Shown here in pieces: positions 9,574 through 17,687 of a DNA stretch of 64,000 nucleotides (position 1 is the first letter of the stretch; each line of letters begins with the position of its first letter). The DNA comes from Lacibacter sp963830845 (GTDB lineage Bacteria > Bacteroidota > Bacteroidia > Chitinophagales > Chitinophagaceae). The notes under the pieces are model-generated. The model was not told where the DNA came from. It was given only the letters and a program-made list of their open reading frames with translations, and searched no databases. The position numbers were made by a program, and so were the translations under genes. The DNA lies in contig CAWHOR010000003.1 in the NCBI GenBank assembly GCA_963830845.1, positions 115,148-179,147 of the forward strand, written 5' to 3'.

Positions 9574-9627
9574 AGCTGTTAACTATTCTCTACTAGCAAA
9601 TACAACATTCAAGGAAATCAAATAAGA

Positions 9628-9653
9628 AAAGCCCCAAAAAATCGGGGGCTTTC
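9628..9653. terminator. Bidirectional intrinsic terminator
   Basis: AAAGCCCC/GGGGCTTT stem between the convergent RluA-family gene and the peroxiredoxin gene. A-rich left and T-rich right flanks suit both strands. Confidence 0.7.
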
Positions 9654-9691
9654 TATTGCAAAAATCAGATTCGATTAACCAATTCTTAAAC

Positions 9692-10327
9692 TTACTTATT
9701 GGGTTGCGGAGTATAACGTAAATAAGGTTTGATCACTTTTACGCCCTTTGGAAATTTTTCGATTGCCGCTTCGGTACTTACTGCCGGTACAACAATTACA
9801 TCTTCTCCTTCTTTCCAATCGGCTGGTGTTGCTACACTGTAGTTTGCTGTTAACTGCAACGAATCAATTACACGCAACACTTCATAAAAATTACGTCCTG
9901 TTGAAGCAGGGTATGTAATAAATAATTTTACTTTTTTATCAGGACCGATGATGAACAATGAGCGAACGGTGAACGTTTCAGAGGCATTCGGATGGATCAT
10001 GTCATACAGATTTGCCACCTTCCTGTCCTCATCAGCAATGATCGGGAATTCAACACTTGTGTTTTGTGTTTCATTGATATCGCTGATCCAACCTTTGTGA
10101 CGGTCCAGTCCGTCAACACTCAATGCCAATACTTTTACATTACGCTTTTCAAATTCGCTTTTCAGCAAAGCTGTTTTTCCCAACTCTGTTGTACATACAG
10201 GTGTATAATCGGCAGGATGCGAAAACAAAACACCCCAGCCATCGTCTAAGTATTCATACAGATCAATTTCACCAATGCTTGTTTTTGCCTGAAAATTCGG
10301 CGCTACATCACCTAAACGTAAACTCAT
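9692..10327 (-). CDS. 1-Cys peroxiredoxin (Prx6/AhpC-TSA family)
   Basis: 211 aa cytosolic thiol peroxidase that reduces hydrogen or organic peroxides. The peroxidatic Cys is residue 45 in PADYTPVCTTE. No second cysteine occurs anywhere in the protein, so it is a one-Cys enzyme needing an external thiol for recycling. The C-terminal half has the Prx6-type extension (TPADWKEGEDVIVVPAVS). A TATATTTG box on the same strand lies at 10373-10366, about 40 bases upstream. No signal peptide. Confidence 0.9.
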   Translation of the reverse strand: MSLRLGDVAPNFQAKTSIGEIDLYEYLDDGWGVLFSHPADYTPVCTTELGKTALLKSEFEKRNVKVLALSVDGLDRHKGWISDINETQNTSVEFPIIADEDRKVANLYDMIHPNASETFTVRSLFIIGPDKKVKLFITYPASTGRNFYEVLRVIDSLQLTANYSVATPADWKEGEDVIVVPAVSTEAAIEKFPKGVKVIKPYLRYTPQPNK

Positions 10328-10365
10328 AAAACAGAATTAAAAAGTGAACAATAAAATTTGAGTGG

Positions 10366-10373
10366 CAAATATA
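10366..10373 (-). promoter_or_regulatory. -7 box TATATTTG for the peroxiredoxin gene
   Basis: Perfect TAnnTTTG match on the minus strand, 38 bases before the peroxiredoxin ATG. No convincing -33 TTG was seen at 19-21 bases. Confidence 0.5.
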
Positions 10374-10432
10374 CTATTTCCCTACTTATCAGATAGACTT
10401 AGTAGATAAAAAATTTACCCTACGAACATCAG

Positions 10433-11617
10433 TTAGGAAACGCCGGGCAATTCATTGTCTTCGGCTTTGCGTTTGGCATTGCGACCTTTTGTAAGTAAGG
10501 CTTTACCAAAGCGTTCTTTTACCTGATCGATCGCTTTGTACAGTTCATTCTTTTTCTGCACATCCTGGAAGAGATTTGTTTGCGAAGCTTCATCGGTAAG
10601 TTCACTCAACTTAACACCAAGCAAACGCACCGGTTGCCCTTTTTTATAAAGCTGATGAAATAACTGCTTTGCATTGTAGATCAGTTCATCATCATAAAAC
10701 GTATACGGAATAGAGGCTTGTCGTTGTTGTGTTTCAAAATTGGGATAACGGATCTTTACAGATACACAACCAGCCATTTTATTTTCCTGCCGGAGTTCAT
10801 GTGCAATTTTTTCTGTTAAGCGAACGATCTCTGCTTCAAGAAACGGCAGATCGTTTCTGTTTTCATGAAACGTGTTTTCGCTGGAAATTGATTTCGATTC
10901 ATGATATGCATTTACTTCACTTGTACTGACGCCTTGCGACCGCAGCCACAAATCCCTTCCATGTTTGCCCAACTGTTGCTCCAGCATCACCGGATTTACA
11001 TTTTGCAGATCGCCAATGGTTTCAATACCTAAATCTAATAATGTGTGATAGGCCTTCTCTCCTATTCCAGGAATTTTATTCACTCGTAACGGAGCAAGAA
11101 ATTCTTTTTCCTTTCCATACTCAACAACAATATAATTGTTGGGCTTTGCCAGATCGGTTCCAATTTTTGCAACCAGCTTATTCGATGCCATGGCAAACGA
11201 AATAGGTAATTGAGTAGTAGTAATAATTTCCTGTCGCAGGTCAACCGTCCATTGCACGGGATCGAAAAATCGATCCATGCCGGTGAGGTCAATATAAAAC
11301 TCATCGATCGAGGCTTTTTGAAACAGTGGTGCTTTCGCAGCAATAATATCCGTTACCCAACGTGAATAGCGGCTGTAATCGCCACGTGTTCCCTGTGTTA
11401 CAATTGCATGCGGACAAAGTTTCATTGCCTGCGCCATGGGCATACCACTGTGCACACCAAACGCTCTTGTTTCGTAACTGCAAGTGCTCACCACGCCCCG
11501 TTCTTTTGTGCCTCCTACAATTACAGGTTTCCCAATGAGTGAAGGATCGTTCAATCGTTCAACGGATACAAAGAATGTATCGAGATCAAAATGTGCTATG
11601 ATGCGTTTATGTGCCAA
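10433..11617 (-). CDS. dinB: DNA polymerase IV (Y-family translesion polymerase)
   Basis: Error-prone Y-family polymerase, 394 aa if translation begins at TTG 11617, giving an N-terminus of MAHKRIIAHFDLDTFFVSVE. DLD (~11-13) and the SIDEFYIDLTGMD block give the catalytic acidic residues; the helix-hairpin-helix region (VNKIPGIGEKAYHTLLDLGI) and a little-finger domain follow. The frame stays open upstream to 11710, but that stretch is unlike the family and overlaps the divergent lipoprotein gene, so I reject it. The C-terminus lacks a clear beta-clamp motif that I can name. No obvious SOS box was seen. Confidence 0.9.
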   Translation of the reverse strand: MAHKRIIAHFDLDTFFVSVERLNDPSLIGKPVIVGGTKERGVVSTCSYETRAFGVHSGMPMAQAMKLCPHAIVTQGTRGDYSRYSRWVTDIIAAKAPLFQKASIDEFYIDLTGMDRFFDPVQWTVDLRQEIITTTQLPISFAMASNKLVAKIGTDLAKPNNYIVVEYGKEKEFLAPLRVNKIPGIGEKAYHTLLDLGIETIGDLQNVNPVMLEQQLGKHGRDLWLRSQGVSTSEVNAYHESKSISSENTFHENRNDLPFLEAEIVRLTEKIAHELRQENKMAGCVSVKIRYPNFETQQRQASIPYTFYDDELIYNAKQLFHQLYKKGQPVRLLGVKLSELTDEASQTNLFQDVQKKNELYKAIDQVKERFGKALLTKGRNAKRKAEDNELPGVS

Positions 11618-11685
11618 TTCTACACGGTTATTGAACAGCAAGATACGACATTGAAAAAATGAGTATACTTGCCAAAAGATCTTAC

Positions 11686-12315
11686 ATGAAAATCCTGAAA
11701 CCCTTAGCATTTCTGGCCTTTATTGCCATCATTGCAAATTCCTGTTCAAAAGAAAAGTCGATTGATACAAATGGCAGCAACCCTTCGTCAGGAACAGGTG
11801 CTGATATTCGTGGCGATTGGCGACTTGTATCGATTGCAGGCTCTTCTACGGTAAAAGACAGCTTCGATTTAGGAGGAATGAAATACGTTGGCAATAGTAT
11901 TTACAGCTATACATCAAAATCTGCATCGGGAACATACACAATTACTGCAACTGAATTTATTGGTAAGAACATTGCCTATGATGCCGATGGCAAACTCATG
12001 ATGGATGTTTATCTGGATGGACAGTTAATTAATCGTATTGACACTATTACCCCTGTAACAGTTCCGCCCACAAATTCAAGTGCCCCATATATAAAACAAG
12101 GCGCCGATTCGCTTTTCTTTACGGGTGGTGGGGTTATTACTGTACAGGGAAGCCCTACATCAGCCGTTGTACCGGGCGGTTTGAAATACAAACTTGAAGG
12201 CAATAAGCTTACACTTACGATGAATCAGGTAACGAATGAAACAGTTGTTGAAAACGGAGTGTCGATTGTACGAAAACTAAATGCCAGTGCGAACATTGTA
12301 CTGCAAAAGCAATAA
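11686..12315 (+). CDS. Hypothetical lipoprotein, lipocalin-like beta pattern
   Basis: 209 aa. Signal peptide with lipobox ANSC, Cys at residue 20, followed by a Ser/Gly linker. The mature part begins GDWRLVSIAG, which recalls Bacteroidota lipocalin-like lipoproteins, and continues as alternating beta-strands; the fold is inference only. A TATACTTG element (one mismatch to the -7 consensus) lies at 11664-11671, favouring the ATG at 11686 over one at 11659. It diverges from dinB across about 70 bases and is followed by its own terminator. Confidence 0.78.
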   Translation: MKILKPLAFLAFIAIIANSCSKEKSIDTNGSNPSSGTGADIRGDWRLVSIAGSSTVKDSFDLGGMKYVGNSIYSYTSKSASGTYTITATEFIGKNIAYDADGKLMMDVYLDGQLINRIDTITPVTVPPTNSSAPYIKQGADSLFFTGGGVITVQGSPTSAVVPGGLKYKLEGNKLTLTMNQVTNETVVENGVSIVRKLNASANIVLQKQ

Positions 12316-12341
12316 ACCATTTTCTTCTGATTCACTGATCA

Positions 12342-12369
12342 AAGGCCACCTCAAACAGTGGTCTTTTTC
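12342..12369 (+). terminator. Intrinsic terminator after the 11686 lipoprotein gene
   Basis: Eight-base stem (AAGGCCAC/GTGGTCTT with one G-T pair) followed by TTTCTTTTTT. Confidence 0.75.
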
Positions 12370-12430
12370 TTTTTTAGCATCTTTAAAACAGATGGTTTGC
12401 AATTCAGAAATGAACCCATAATTTTAGTTC

Positions 12431-12907
12431 ATGAACCTCGATTGGCTGAAAAGCGGCATTGCACCTTTAGATAACCTCATCTCCTTTCTCCACAAGCAAT
12501 CAAAAACAAATGATGTGCTGAAGAAGCAGGTGTTGATGGAACTGCGCAATAATCTCAACATTTTTAAAAATGCGTTTCTCAATGAAGTATCGCCCGATAC
12601 TATCATTGACCTGCTGAGCAATGAAGCCATTCAGGAAGCAGTAAAAAACAATTTCGCTTTCAAAAAACTAAAGGCAGGCGGTATTGAGCCCTATCATGTG
12701 TACGACGACCGAAACAAAAAATATATTGGCTGGACAGCGGAACGACTGATTGACAAGATCGATGAAAAAATTGTGGAGCTGAAGTTGCTGAAAAAAATGA
12801 ACAACGGTTCTGTTGCGCAACTAAAAAATAACGTGCCGCTGATGATTAGTAATCTTTATTTCAGAATGAAGTTGCTGGTTGATTTTATACGGAGTGACTT
12901 CAAATAA
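12431..12907 (+). CDS. Hypothetical protein, 158 aa, helical
   Basis: No signal peptide and no recognised domain. The sequence is Leu/Lys/Asn-rich and predicted by eye to be mostly helical, with a central patch (YHVYDDRNKKYIGWTAERLID) that looks like the most constrained part. It is flanked by a terminator upstream and by a repeat element downstream, so it is probably monocistronic. Cytosolic location is inference. Confidence 0.72.
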   Translation: MNLDWLKSGIAPLDNLISFLHKQSKTNDVLKKQVLMELRNNLNIFKNAFLNEVSPDTIIDLLSNEAIQEAVKNNFAFKKLKAGGIEPYHVYDDRNKKYIGWTAERLIDKIDEKIVELKLLKKMNNGSVAQLKNNVPLMISNLYFRMKLLVDFIRSDFK

Positions 12908-12940
12908 AAAGCTGATTCCTTAGTTGATGCTGATATAAAT

Positions 12941-13013
12941 GTCATTTCGACGAAGGAAAAATCTTTCAGATTTTGTACAAATGTTCAGCAGATCCCTCCT
13001 GCGTCGGGATGAC
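12941..13013. repeat. REP/MITE-like inverted repeat element (GTCATTTCGACG family)
   Basis: The outer arms 12941-12957 and 12993-13013 are imperfect inverted copies (GTCATTTCGACGaAGGA against a reversed TCCtgCGTCGGGATGAC). An inner perfect hairpin AAATCT-TTC-AGATTT lies at 12959-12973. Similar GTCATTnCGACG elements are widespread in Bacteroidota genomes. The right arm ends a few bases before the esterase stop codon. Confidence 0.75.
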
Positions 13014-13016
13014 AGC

Positions 13017-13826
13017 TTACTTCTTCTCTCCAAAAAACTCAAACGCATTTGCAACAGCCTGGTGAAAAATATTTCCGTGTTGTTTATTACTGATGTATTC
13101 GAACTGAAGTGTGCCGTTTGTTAGTTTCGCTTTAAGAAGATCGTGTAATGCTTTCGCATCGTCTTCCATGCTCTTGCCTTCTTTGCCTACAGCAATATAA
13201 ACCGATGTTTTCTTTTCAAAAGCTGCTAACTGTGTTTTCAGCAACGATTCTTTATCCCACCACAAACTCGGGCTTACAATTATATACTGCGTAAATAAAT
13301 CCGGCTTCTTCAACAACACTTCCGCCGCCAATAATCCACCCAACGATTGACCGATAAGCATCTTGCTCCCATTTGTCTTGAATGATTGATCGATGTAAGG
13401 CTGCAACTCCTTTTCAATAAACTGTATGAATTTTTCTGAACCGCCGGTTGTAGGAAAATCCTTTTTATCCTTTTCGATGCTGGTGGGAAATGTAAAATCC
13501 CTTCTACGATCCACATTGGCAATACCCACCACAATTGACTTCTTCAAAACATTCACCCATGGAAATGTATAGAATTGTACAAGCCCCGCCACATGAATAA
13601 AATCTTCATCAGCAGAACCATCCAATAAATAAATGACGGGATAGCTGGAATCTCTATTGAATCCTTCGGGCAAATAAATATTGAGTGTGCGGTTTTCATT
13701 TAACTCAACTGAATGCAACTGACGGATAACCCCAAGCGGAAAAACTTTATCTTCTGTTTTGATTTGAGCGGATGATGTTGCTCCAGAAAAGAAAATTGCA
13801 CTAACAAACAAAAGACGATAAAGCAT
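13017..13826 (-). CDS. Exported alpha/beta hydrolase, esterase (PF00756/Fes-like)
   Basis: 269 aa with an N-terminal signal peptide (MLYRLLFVSAIFFSGATSSAQ). Contains LNIYLPEGF, YPVIYLLDG, the nucleophile elbow GQSLGG and a late His in KQHGNIFHQAV, the arrangement of the putative-esterase family that includes enterochelin esterases and BesA. Substrate is unknown; a periplasmic ester or siderophore hydrolase is plausible. No iron-uptake genes adjoin it. The minus-strand start is the ATG at 13826, which supplies the signal peptide. Confidence 0.82.
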   Translation of the reverse strand: MLYRLLFVSAIFFSGATSSAQIKTEDKVFPLGVIRQLHSVELNENRTLNIYLPEGFNRDSSYPVIYLLDGSADEDFIHVAGLVQFYTFPWVNVLKKSIVVGIANVDRRRDFTFPTSIEKDKKDFPTTGGSEKFIQFIEKELQPYIDQSFKTNGSKMLIGQSLGGLLAAEVLLKKPDLFTQYIIVSPSLWWDKESLLKTQLAAFEKKTSVYIAVGKEGKSMEDDAKALHDLLKAKLTNGTLQFEYISNKQHGNIFHQAVANAFEFFGEKK

Positions 13827-13880
13827 TTTGCTGATTGTATGATTGATTTAATAAAGAGAGTTTAAGAATACAAGATGCCT

Positions 13881-13905
13881 GTACTTCAAACTTCGTATTT
13901 CGTAC
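13881..13905. repeat. Degenerate GTACTTC repeat tract
   Basis: Short stretch of imperfect copies of GAAGTACGAAG (read on the minus strand) directly downstream of rimM. Same family as tracts at 14441, 16842, 34291, 62085 and 63201. Confidence 0.5.
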
Positions 13906-14424
13906 TTATCCTAAATACACTTCCAGCAATCCATCCGGCAATTCCACTACTACTTGTTTCTTTTTATGATTAATGCTGCGGATGGTTTCTTCGTGCAGCG
14001 GTATCAATACTTCTTTGCTTTCAATTTCTAATCTGCATAAGATCTGCAGCGGTTGTTCAATTACCTCCAGTACATTGCCCAGTTCTTTGGTACCATCGAT
14101 CATCATATAACCTATCAGTGAAATGGGCGCTGTTTTACCGGCTTGCTTGTGAAAATCGTCTTCCCGCAACCAAACTTTTTTCGGCGACAGTTTTTTCGCT
14201 GCTTCTTTTGTAGTGATGCCATCAATAGCAATGTATACTTCTTCTTCGTTCTTGATCTTGGTACCGGTAATGAAGTAAGGAAGAAATTTATCTTTTGCTT
14301 CTTCAATAAATAACACTTCCAATCCTTTGAGTGATGTCTTTTTCCCCAAATTATGTTTTAGTACCACTTCTCCGTTTAATCCGAATGTGCCGAGTATTTG
14401 TCCAATGCTGAAGTATTGTTCCAT
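13906..14424 (-). CDS. rimM: Ribosome maturation factor RimM
   Basis: 172 aa 16S rRNA processing factor needed for 30S head maturation, binding ribosomal protein uS19. The N-terminal RimM beta-barrel (FSIGQILGTFGLNGEVVLKH) and the C-terminal PRC-type barrel (LIGYMMIDGTKELGNVLEVIEQP, ending LLEVYLG) are both present. It follows rpsP on the same strand, the classic rpsP-rimM order, but a terminator and repeats lie between and trmD is 19 kb away. A TATCTTTG box ends four bases before the ATG, suggesting an almost leaderless mRNA. Confidence 0.9.
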   Translation of the reverse strand: MEQYFSIGQILGTFGLNGEVVLKHNLGKKTSLKGLEVLFIEEAKDKFLPYFITGTKIKNEEEVYIAIDGITTKEAAKKLSPKKVWLREDDFHKQAGKTAPISLIGYMMIDGTKELGNVLEVIEQPLQILCRLEIESKEVLIPLHEETIRSINHKKKQVVVELPDGLLEVYLG

Positions 14425-14428
14425 GCGG

Positions 14429-14436
14429 CAAAGATA
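14429..14436 (-). promoter_or_regulatory. -7 box TATCTTTG immediately before rimM
   Basis: Minus-strand TATCTTTGCC with the ATG four bases later, so transcription would begin at or near the start codon. Confidence 0.6.
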
Positions 14437-14440
14437 TTGT

Positions 14441-14508
14441 TAAGTACGAAGTAAGAAGTAGGAAGTACGAGGTAAGAAAACCCCGACAGCGGTTACAAAC
14501 CCTGTCGG
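14441..14508. repeat. GAAGTA tract plus CCGACAG hairpin
   Basis: 14441-14479 holds tandem imperfect GAAGTAcGA/AAGTAAGA units. 14483-14508 forms CCGACAG/CTGTCGG with an inner GGTT/AACC, a REP-like hairpin. The remaining gap to the rpsP terminator shows nothing further. Confidence 0.6.
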
Positions 14509-14629
14509 CGGTTTAGATGCTGAGTAAAAAACAAAATATACAAGAGTGGGACGCAACAAAAGTTTTATAGCGGCACTGCAGTTAGGTGCAAAAACAATTC
14601 TTCTTTCCGTCTTCCCGCCTTTCCGGCAA

Positions 14630-14660
14630 ACAAAAAATCCCCCACAAAAATGCGGGGGAC
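14630..14660 (-). terminator. Intrinsic terminator of rpsP
   Basis: On the minus strand CCCCCGCA pairs with TGTGGGGG and is followed by ATTTTTTG. Confidence 0.8.
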
Positions 14661-14682
14661 TTTTATGAAGACTAATGTAAAA

Positions 14683-15159
14683 TTATTCTCCTGCAGCTGG
14701 TGCTGGTGCTTCTGATTCGCCACCTTCCTGGCGTCTTGGAGCCATCGGACGACGTTGGTAGTTACCACCACTGCGCTGTTTGAAACGGCTACGGCGTGCT
14801 TCTTCTCTTTTCTTCGCTTCAGTTGCTTCGTGCTCAGTATGCCATGCCTGGAATTTCTCCATAGCAGTAGCCTGATCGAACAAATTGAGGCTTACACCAC
14901 GTAACAAATGTTTCAGGTACAATACACCTTTGGTTGAAAGGATCTTGCGAACTGTATCAGTTGGCTGTGCTCCTTTTGTTAACCACTCCAAAGCTTTCTG
15001 ACGATCGATCTGGATCACAGCAGGCTCTGTAACAGGATTGTAAGTACCAATTTTCTGAATGAATTTTCCATCTCTTGGGGCTCTTGCGTCGGCCACTACG
15101 ATGAAATAGAAAGGTCTCTTTTTAGACCCGTGTCTTTGCAGTCGGATTTTAACTGGCAT
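14683..15159 (-). CDS. rpsP: 30S ribosomal protein bS16 with long C-terminal extension
   Basis: Residues 1-85 are a standard bS16 (MPVKIRLQRHGSKKRPFY, then GKFIQKIGTYNP). The protein reaches 158 aa, about twice the usual length. The extra part is a charged helix-like segment (FQAWHTEHEATEAKKREEARR) and a Gly/Pro/Ala/Glu-rich tail ending APAPAAGE. Long bS16 tails are common in Bacteroidota. A TACATTTG box with a TTG 20 bases upstream gives a well-formed promoter at 15214-15244. Confidence 0.93.
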   Translation of the reverse strand: MPVKIRLQRHGSKKRPFYFIVVADARAPRDGKFIQKIGTYNPVTEPAVIQIDRQKALEWLTKGAQPTDTVRKILSTKGVLYLKHLLRGVSLNLFDQATAMEKFQAWHTEHEATEAKKREEARRSRFKQRSGGNYQRRPMAPRRQEGGESEAPAPAAGE

Positions 15160-15213
15160 CGTAAATTAAAATTTAAATGCGTGAATAAATAAAGGTTAAC
15201 TCAATAAGAACAG

Positions 15214-15244
15214 CAAATGTACAGGCAAAACCGCAAAATTCCAA
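15214..15244 (-). promoter_or_regulatory. Bacteroidota promoter for rpsP (TTG-20-TACATTTG)
   Basis: Minus strand: TTG at 15244-15242, 20-base spacer, TACATTTGCTG with the -7 box at 15221-15214. This gives a leader of about 50 bases. Confidence 0.65.
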
Positions 15245-15260
15245 TCTCTTAACTTAAATT

Positions 15261-16589
15261 TTACCTTCTGCCCATTCCGGGCATCATGCGGCCACCCATG
15301 GGCATTTTGTTCATCATGCTCATCATCTGTTTCATTTGCTCAAACTGTTTCATAAATGCGTTTACTTCGGCAATATCTTTTCCGCTGCCCAATGCAATTC
15401 GCTTGCGGCGGCTTTGAGCAATCAGGTCGGGGTTGCTGCGTTCCTGTGGTGTCATAGAATTGATGATTGCTTCCACACCTTTGAACGAATCATCGCTGAT
15501 GTCCACATCCTTCATGGCTTTGCCCATACCGGGAATCATGCCCATCAGGTCTTTCAGGTTACCCATTTTCTTGATCTGCTCCAGTTGTTGTTTGAAATCT
15601 TCAAAATCAAACTGGTTCTTACGGATCTTCTTTTCGAGTTTTTTAGCCTGCTCTTCATCAAACTGCGCCTGTGCTTTTTCCACAAGTGATGTAATATCAC
15701 CCATGCCCAAAATACGCTGGGCCATACGATCGGGATAAAATACATCGAGTGTATCCATCTTCTCTCCACTGCTCACAAACTTAATTGGTTTGTTCACCGT
15801 GTATTTAATAGAGAGCGCCGCACCACCTCTTGTATCACCGTCAAGTTTGGTGAGCACAACACCTGTAAAGTTCAGTCGGTCGTTGAAAGCTTTGGCCGTG
15901 TTCACCGCATCCTGACCCGTCATACTATCCACCACAAACAGGATCTCGTTGGGGTTAACCGCTGCTTTAATATCAGCCACCTCCTTCATCAATACTTCAT
16001 CGATCGCTAAACGACCGGCCGTATCAATAATAACTACATTCTTGTTTTTTGCTTTCGCCTCTTTCAGAGCGTTCTGCACAATGGCAACCGCATCTTTGTT
16101 CTCCCGTTCGCTGTACACATCTACCCCAATTTGCCCGGCCAACACCGTCAATTGATCAATGGCCGCCGGACGGTAAATATCGGCCGCCACCAGCAACGGC
16201 GATTTTCCTTTCTGTGTTTTGAGGTAATTCGCCAGTTTTCCGCTGAAGGTGGTTTTACCACTACCCTGCAAACCGGCGATCAGGATCACCGCAGGTAAAC
16301 CTTTCAGATCCAGTTCACTTTCGGTGCCGCCCATTAATTCCGTCAGTTCATCCTGCACAATTTTCACCATCTGCTGACCGGGGTTCACCGCCAGCAATAC
16401 TTTGGCACCTTGCGCTTTATCCTTCACCGTATCGGTAAAGTCCTTGGCAATTTTATAGTTTACGTCGGCATCCACCAACGCACGACGGATATCTTTTACG
16501 GTTGCCGCAATATTGAGATCAGTAATACGGCCTTCGCCTTTAATATTTTTAAACGCACTCTCTAAACGTTCACTTAAATTCTGAAACAT
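15261..16589 (-). CDS. ffh: Signal recognition particle protein Ffh
   Basis: 442 aa SRP GTPase. N domain at 1-95, G domain with P-loop GLQGSGKTTF, DTAGRLAID and TKLDGD, then the Met-rich M domain which binds 4.5S RNA and signal sequences (DLMGMIPGMGK, tail MMSMMNKMPMGGRMMPGMGRR in part). It pairs with 4.5S RNA and FtsY, neither of which is in the window. A TACATTTGCTG box at 16618-16611 precedes the ATG by about 22 bases. Confidence 0.96.
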   Translation of the reverse strand: MFQNLSERLESAFKNIKGEGRITDLNIAATVKDIRRALVDADVNYKIAKDFTDTVKDKAQGAKVLLAVNPGQQMVKIVQDELTELMGGTESELDLKGLPAVILIAGLQGSGKTTFSGKLANYLKTQKGKSPLLVAADIYRPAAIDQLTVLAGQIGVDVYSERENKDAVAIVQNALKEAKAKNKNVVIIDTAGRLAIDEVLMKEVADIKAAVNPNEILFVVDSMTGQDAVNTAKAFNDRLNFTGVVLTKLDGDTRGGAALSIKYTVNKPIKFVSSGEKMDTLDVFYPDRMAQRILGMGDITSLVEKAQAQFDEEQAKKLEKKIRKNQFDFEDFKQQLEQIKKMGNLKDLMGMIPGMGKAMKDVDISDDSFKGVEAIINSMTPQERSNPDLIAQSRRKRIALGSGKDIAEVNAFMKQFEQMKQMMSMMNKMPMGGRMMPGMGRR

Positions 16590-16610
16590 AATTCACTTTA
16601 TTTCGGGCAG

Positions 16611-16618
16611 CAAATGTA
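16611..16618 (-). promoter_or_regulatory. -7 box TACATTTG for ffh
   Basis: Minus-strand TACATTTGCTG, the same 11-mer found before rpsP, the LptF/G gene and the RsmI-like gene. Confidence 0.6.
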
Positions 16619-16626
16619 CACCCATT

Positions 16627-16870
16627 CGCCTAAAGGCGGAAATGCGAAGATTTGGTTTCCGGCAGCAGAACTTTGGGCATCGCCTGTTGTGACATGCAGA
16701 CGCTTTCGGTCTGCATCCCGACCTTAAGCGTCGGGACTTACTTGTACCTTCTGTTTTCATGGCATCAATTACCCACCCCTTTTAAACTGAACTGTGTGTA
16801 GCACTCCGCCGCCCCTCCCGGGAGGGGATAAAAAGCAAGCTCCTCGTACTTCATACTTCTTACTTCGTAC
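16627..16870. repeat. Composite intergenic repeat region
   Basis: Fills the 319-base gap between ffh and the glycosyltransferase. CGCC-TAAA-GGCG hairpin at 16627-16638. Two tandem hairpins with seven-base loops: ATGCAGAC/GTCTGCAT (16694-16716) and TCCCGAC/GTCGGGA (16716-16736). Perfect 16-base palindrome CCCCTCCCGGGAGGGG at 16812-16827. GTACTTC/ATACTTC degenerate tandem tract at 16842-16870. Confidence 0.65.
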
Positions 16871-16877
16871 ATAATAT

Positions 16878-16885
16878 TATCTTTG
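16878..16885 (+). promoter_or_regulatory. -7 box TATCTTTG for the family 2 glycosyltransferase
   Basis: Perfect TAnnTTTG followed by CC, 23 bases before the ATG at 16909, directly abutting the GAAGTA-type repeat tract. Confidence 0.6.
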
Positions 16886-16908
16886 CCCACTTTAAAACGC
16901 TTCATCGC

Positions 16909-17646
16909 ATGTTCAACAACAAAAAAGTAGTGGTGGTTTTGCCGGCCTATAACGCCGCAAAAACATTGGAGATCACTTACAACGAGATCCCTTTCGATAT
17001 TGTGGATGAAGTAGTGCTGGTAGATGATGCCAGTAAAGATGAAACCGTTGCCAAAGCAAAAGAACTCGGCATTAAACATATTGTGAGCCACGAAAACAAT
17101 AAAGGTTACGGTGGTAATCAAAAAAGCTGTTACAAAAAAGCATTGGAACTGGGCGGCGATATTGTGATCATGCTGCACCCCGATTATCAGTACACGCCAC
17201 AACTCATCCATGCCATGACGAGTATTATTGGCAACGATGTGTACCCTGTTGTATTCGGTAGTCGCATTTTAGGCAATGGGGCATTGAAAGGTGGTATGCC
17301 TGTTTATAAATACATTGCCAACCGTTTTTTAACCCTCACTCAAAATATATTGCTTGGTCAAAAATTATCAGAATATCATACAGGCTACCGTGCGTTTAGC
17401 AAAGAAGTGCTGGAAGCAGTGAAACTGGATGCCTGCGATGATGATTTTATTTTTGACAACGAAATGGTCTCACAGATCTTTTACAAAGGATACCAGATCG
17501 GCGAAGTAACCTGTCCCACCAAATATTTTGAAGAAGCCAGCAGTATCAACTTCAGCCGCAGTATGAAGTACGGGTTGGGTTGCTTGAAAGTGTCGGTGAT
17601 CTATCGTTTTTGCAAATGGGGATTGATGAAGAGTAAATTGTACTAA
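16909..17646 (+). CDS. Glycosyltransferase family 2 (dolichol-phosphate-mannose synthase-like)
   Basis: 245 aa GT-A fold enzyme. VVLPAYNAAKTL opens the fold, VDDASKDET gives the nucleotide-binding Asp pair, NKGYGGNQKSCYKKAL is the donor region, and HPDYQYTP stands in for the DxD metal site. Similar to polyprenyl-phosphate sugar transferases (DPM1/GtrB-like) but lacking the C-terminal membrane helices of GtrB. The product would feed undecaprenyl-phosphate-linked sugar to GT-C enzymes such as those at 32.1 and 48.4 kb (inference). Its stop is close to the next gene. Confidence 0.87.
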   Translation: MFNNKKVVVVLPAYNAAKTLEITYNEIPFDIVDEVVLVDDASKDETVAKAKELGIKHIVSHENNKGYGGNQKSCYKKALELGGDIVIMLHPDYQYTPQLIHAMTSIIGNDVYPVVFGSRILGNGALKGGMPVYKYIANRFLTLTQNILLGQKLSEYHTGYRAFSKEVLEAVKLDACDDDFIFDNEMVSQIFYKGYQIGEVTCPTKYFEEASSINFSRSMKYGLGCLKVSVIYRFCKWGLMKSKLY

Positions 17647-17687
17647 GCTTGCATTTCAGCAAGAAGCTGTTTATCTTTAACCTGCGA

